Positions 62,570-64,000 of a DNA stretch of 64,000 bases are shown piece after piece; position 1 is the first letter of the stretch; each line of letters starts with the position of its first letter. The stretch comes from Rhodobacterales bacterium HKCCE2091 (GTDB taxonomy: Bacteria; Pseudomonadota; Alphaproteobacteria; Rhodobacterales; Rhodobacteraceae): the NCBI GenBank assembly GCA_015689685.1, contig WVSL01000010.1:62001-126000 (forward strand). Reading direction: 5' to 3'. The notes under the pieces are model-generated. The model was given only the letters and a program-made list of their open reading frames with translations. It was not told the origin of the DNA and made no database searches. The position numbers were made by a program, and so were the translations under genes.

Positions 62570-64000
62570 TCAACGCTGTCCCTCGCGGATCCACGCAGCC
62601 AGCATGAGCCCCGCGGCAAGCAGCAGGAACAGCCACGGCCGGATCAGCGGCATCACCGTGATATCGGTCGTCAGGTAGGCCTCGCGCGGGGTCAGGCCGA
62701 GCCAGCCGTTGCCGGCGGCGTTGCGGCCCTCGGCCACGCGGCGCAGGTCCGGCAGGCCGTCCTCGATCCGGACGATGCCGCCGCGGCGGGCATCCACCGC
62801 CGGTTCCAGCCGCGCGCCGGAGGCGATGGTTTCCTCAAATTCCAGCGGCGCGGCGGGGCCGAGCGCGACCACGGTCTCGCGGTCGCCTTCCGACAGCCGG
62901 TAGAGCCCCTGTTCGCCGGCGTCGAGCTCGGCGGTGAACTCGCCGGGCGAGGTTTCCTCCAGCTCCACCGCGAAGGCCTCGCCGTCGGGGCCGGTGACGG
63001 TGACGGGCCCCACGCCCTCGGCCAGCGTCCGGCGGGTGATGGTGATGGTCTGGCCGTCGGCCTCCGCCCTCAGCGCCTCTTCCTCCAGGTCGGGCTCGCC
63101 CATCATCCAGTGCGCGAGCCGGCGCAGGAGCTCGAGCTGCGGGCCGCCGCCCTCGTAGCCGCGATCCCAGAGCCAGGCGTGATCGGAGGCGAGCAGCGCG
63201 ACGCGGCCGTCGCCGATCCGGTTCAGCATCAGGAGCGGCGCGTCGTTGGCGCCGGTCATCACCGTCTGCCCGCCGCGCTCGATCAGCTCGATCTGGCGGA
63301 ACCACCGGCCCCAGGGCTGGTCCGACCCTTCGAGCGGCTGGTGCGCGGCGGCGAGCCCGGTGGTGACCGGGTGCCGCTCGCCGAGGTCCGAGATGGCGGG
63401 GACGAAGGGGGTCTCGATCACCCGCGCGGTCGGCTCGCCCGGCAGGATCTCGGACAGGGGCGTGCGGTAGAGCGAATCCGCCGAGGCGAAGTCCGGCCCC
63501 GCGGCGACCAGAAGTGCGCCGCCGTCCTCGACATATTGCCGGACGTTGTCGAGGTAGATCATCGGCAGGATGCCGCGGCGGCGGTAGCGGTCGAAGATGA
63601 TGAGGTCGAAATCGTTGATCGACTCGGTGAACAGCTCCCGCGTGGGGAAGGCGATCAGGGACAGTTCGGTCACCGGCACGCCGTCCTGCTTGTCCGGCGG
63701 GCGCAGGATGGTGAAGTGGACGAGGTCGACCGAGGGGTCGGCCTTCAGGAGGTTGCGCCACGTGCGCTGGCCCGGATGCGGCTCGCCGGACACGAGCAGA
63801 ACCGACAGCCGGTCGCGGACGCCGTTGATCTGCACCACCGCGGCGTTGTTGCGGTCGGTCAGTTCGCCCTCGGCCTCGGGCACGAAGAACTGCACCACGT
63901 TGATCCCGGCATGGGTCACGGTCAGCGGCACGGTGATGTCCTCGCCGACCGGGATGCGGAACGGGAACGGGTCGCCGCCGTCGATGGAGATGCGCAGGTC
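62570..64000 (-). CDS. C-terminal part of a large membrane-anchored protein (glutamine amidotransferase-like), cut by window edge
   Basis: 477 codons are present and the frame is open to position 64000 (DLRISIDGGDPFPFRIPVGED at the edge), so the true start lies outside. An alpha/beta region resembling the class I glutamine-amidotransferase-like fold reads LSVLLVSGEPHPGQRTWRNLL, FDLIIFDRYRRRGILPMIYLDN, GGALLVAAGPDF and VALLASDHAWLWDRG. A beta-sandwich follows and then a final membrane helix (LIRPWLFLLLAAGLMLAAWI). The nucleophile Cys is missing in the visible part, so it is probably not an active amidotransferase. Similar proteins sit with MoxR and DUF58/VWA genes in alphaproteobacteria, which would be upstream beyond the window. 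Confidence 0.75.
   Translation of the reverse strand, partial: DLRISIDGGDPFPFRIPVGEDITVPLTVTHAGINVVQFFVPEAEGELTDRNNAAVVQINGVRDRLSVLLVSGEPHPGQRTWRNLLKADPSVDLVHFTILRPPDKQDGVPVTELSLIAFPTRELFTESINDFDLIIFDRYRRRGILPMIYLDNVRQYVEDGGALLVAAGPDFASADSLYRTPLSEILPGEPTARVIETPFVPAISDLGERHPVTTGLAAAHQPLEGSDQPWGRWFRQIELIERGGQTVMTGANDAPLLMLNRIGDGRVALLASDHAWLWDRGYEGGGPQLELLRRLAHWMMGEPDLEEEALRAEADGQTITITRRTLAEGVGPVTVTGPDGEAFAVELEETSPGEFTAELDAGEQGLYRLSEGDRETVVALGPAAPLEFEETIASGARLEPAVDARRGGIVRIEDGLPDLRRVAEGRNAAGNGWLGLTPREAYLTTDITVMPLIRPWLFLLLAAGLMLAAWIREGQR

Overview
The window is high-GC DNA with tightly packed, often overlapping genes (ATGA, GTGA and TGATG junctions). Gene content points to an alphaproteobacterium of the Rhodobacterales (Paracoccaceae/Roseobacter type). 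The markers are the split F0 operon atpI-atpB-atpE-b'-atpF, a MipZ division ATPase, a SAM/SAH-type riboswitch leader on metK, a VPLPA-CTERM surface protein, the miaB-phoH-ybeY-corC-lnt chromosomal order and CtrA-like sites. No rRNA, tRNA, CRISPR array, prophage or intact insertion sequence was recognised. It looks like core chromosome with many small non-coding repeats.

Region by region. 1-8.7 kb: a minus-strand catabolic block with two peptide-type ABC permeases, a fused double ATPase, a GNAT and an aldehyde dehydrogenase, then a short-chain dehydrogenase, a cupin, a P1 peptidase and a truncated SulP anion transporter. A 73-bp tandem repeat lies inside it. 9.2-14 kb: creatinase, ClpS, a large secreted phytase-like esterase behind a four-repeat PHO-box-like array, and a secreted HELAH protein. 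14-16.8 kb: the F0 ATP synthase genes. 17-21 kb: an ArsR regulator, a tiny membrane protein, a DMT exporter with its LysR regulator, and two exported proteins. 21.2-31.3 kb: the translation cluster ffh, three GNAT paralogues, chorismate mutase, rpsP, EVE, two tiny membrane proteins, rimM, an inverted ABC exporter, trmD, GNAT, rplS and rpmE.

31.3-38.5 kb: a monooxygenase-like protein, a Flp-type pilin-like peptide divergent from mipZ, a DUF305 protein, a phytanoyl-CoA-dioxygenase-like protein, rpsA with a readable promoter and attenuator-like leader, a small winged-helix protein and cmk. 38.9-43.4 kb: two GFA proteins, a hypothetical, aroA, an amidohydrolase and trmB. 43.5-51.5 kb: metK with its riboswitch, lnt, corC, ybeY, a cation-diffusion facilitator, a possible small membrane protein, phoH and miaB. 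51.6-64 kb: a glycosyltransferase-like protein, an MFS permease, a small heat-shock protein, a trypsin-like protease, glycolate oxidase glcDEF, a small exported protein, a TPR protein, an M48 protease and the C-terminal part of a large membrane-anchored protein that runs off the end.

The most unusual content is non-coding. There is a dispersed element of about 140 bp with 17-20 bp terminal inverted repeats in three copies, one carrying compensatory changes in both arms. There is a second, terminator-like hairpin family in three copies. A 73-bp tandem array abuts the aldehyde dehydrogenase stop codon. Three 22-bp palindromic repeats lie on the same DNA face between mipZ and the DUF305 gene. 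Regulatory RNA or DNA signals are readable at metK, rpsA, rplS, hsp20 and the phytase-like gene. No complete new defence or biosynthetic system was found.
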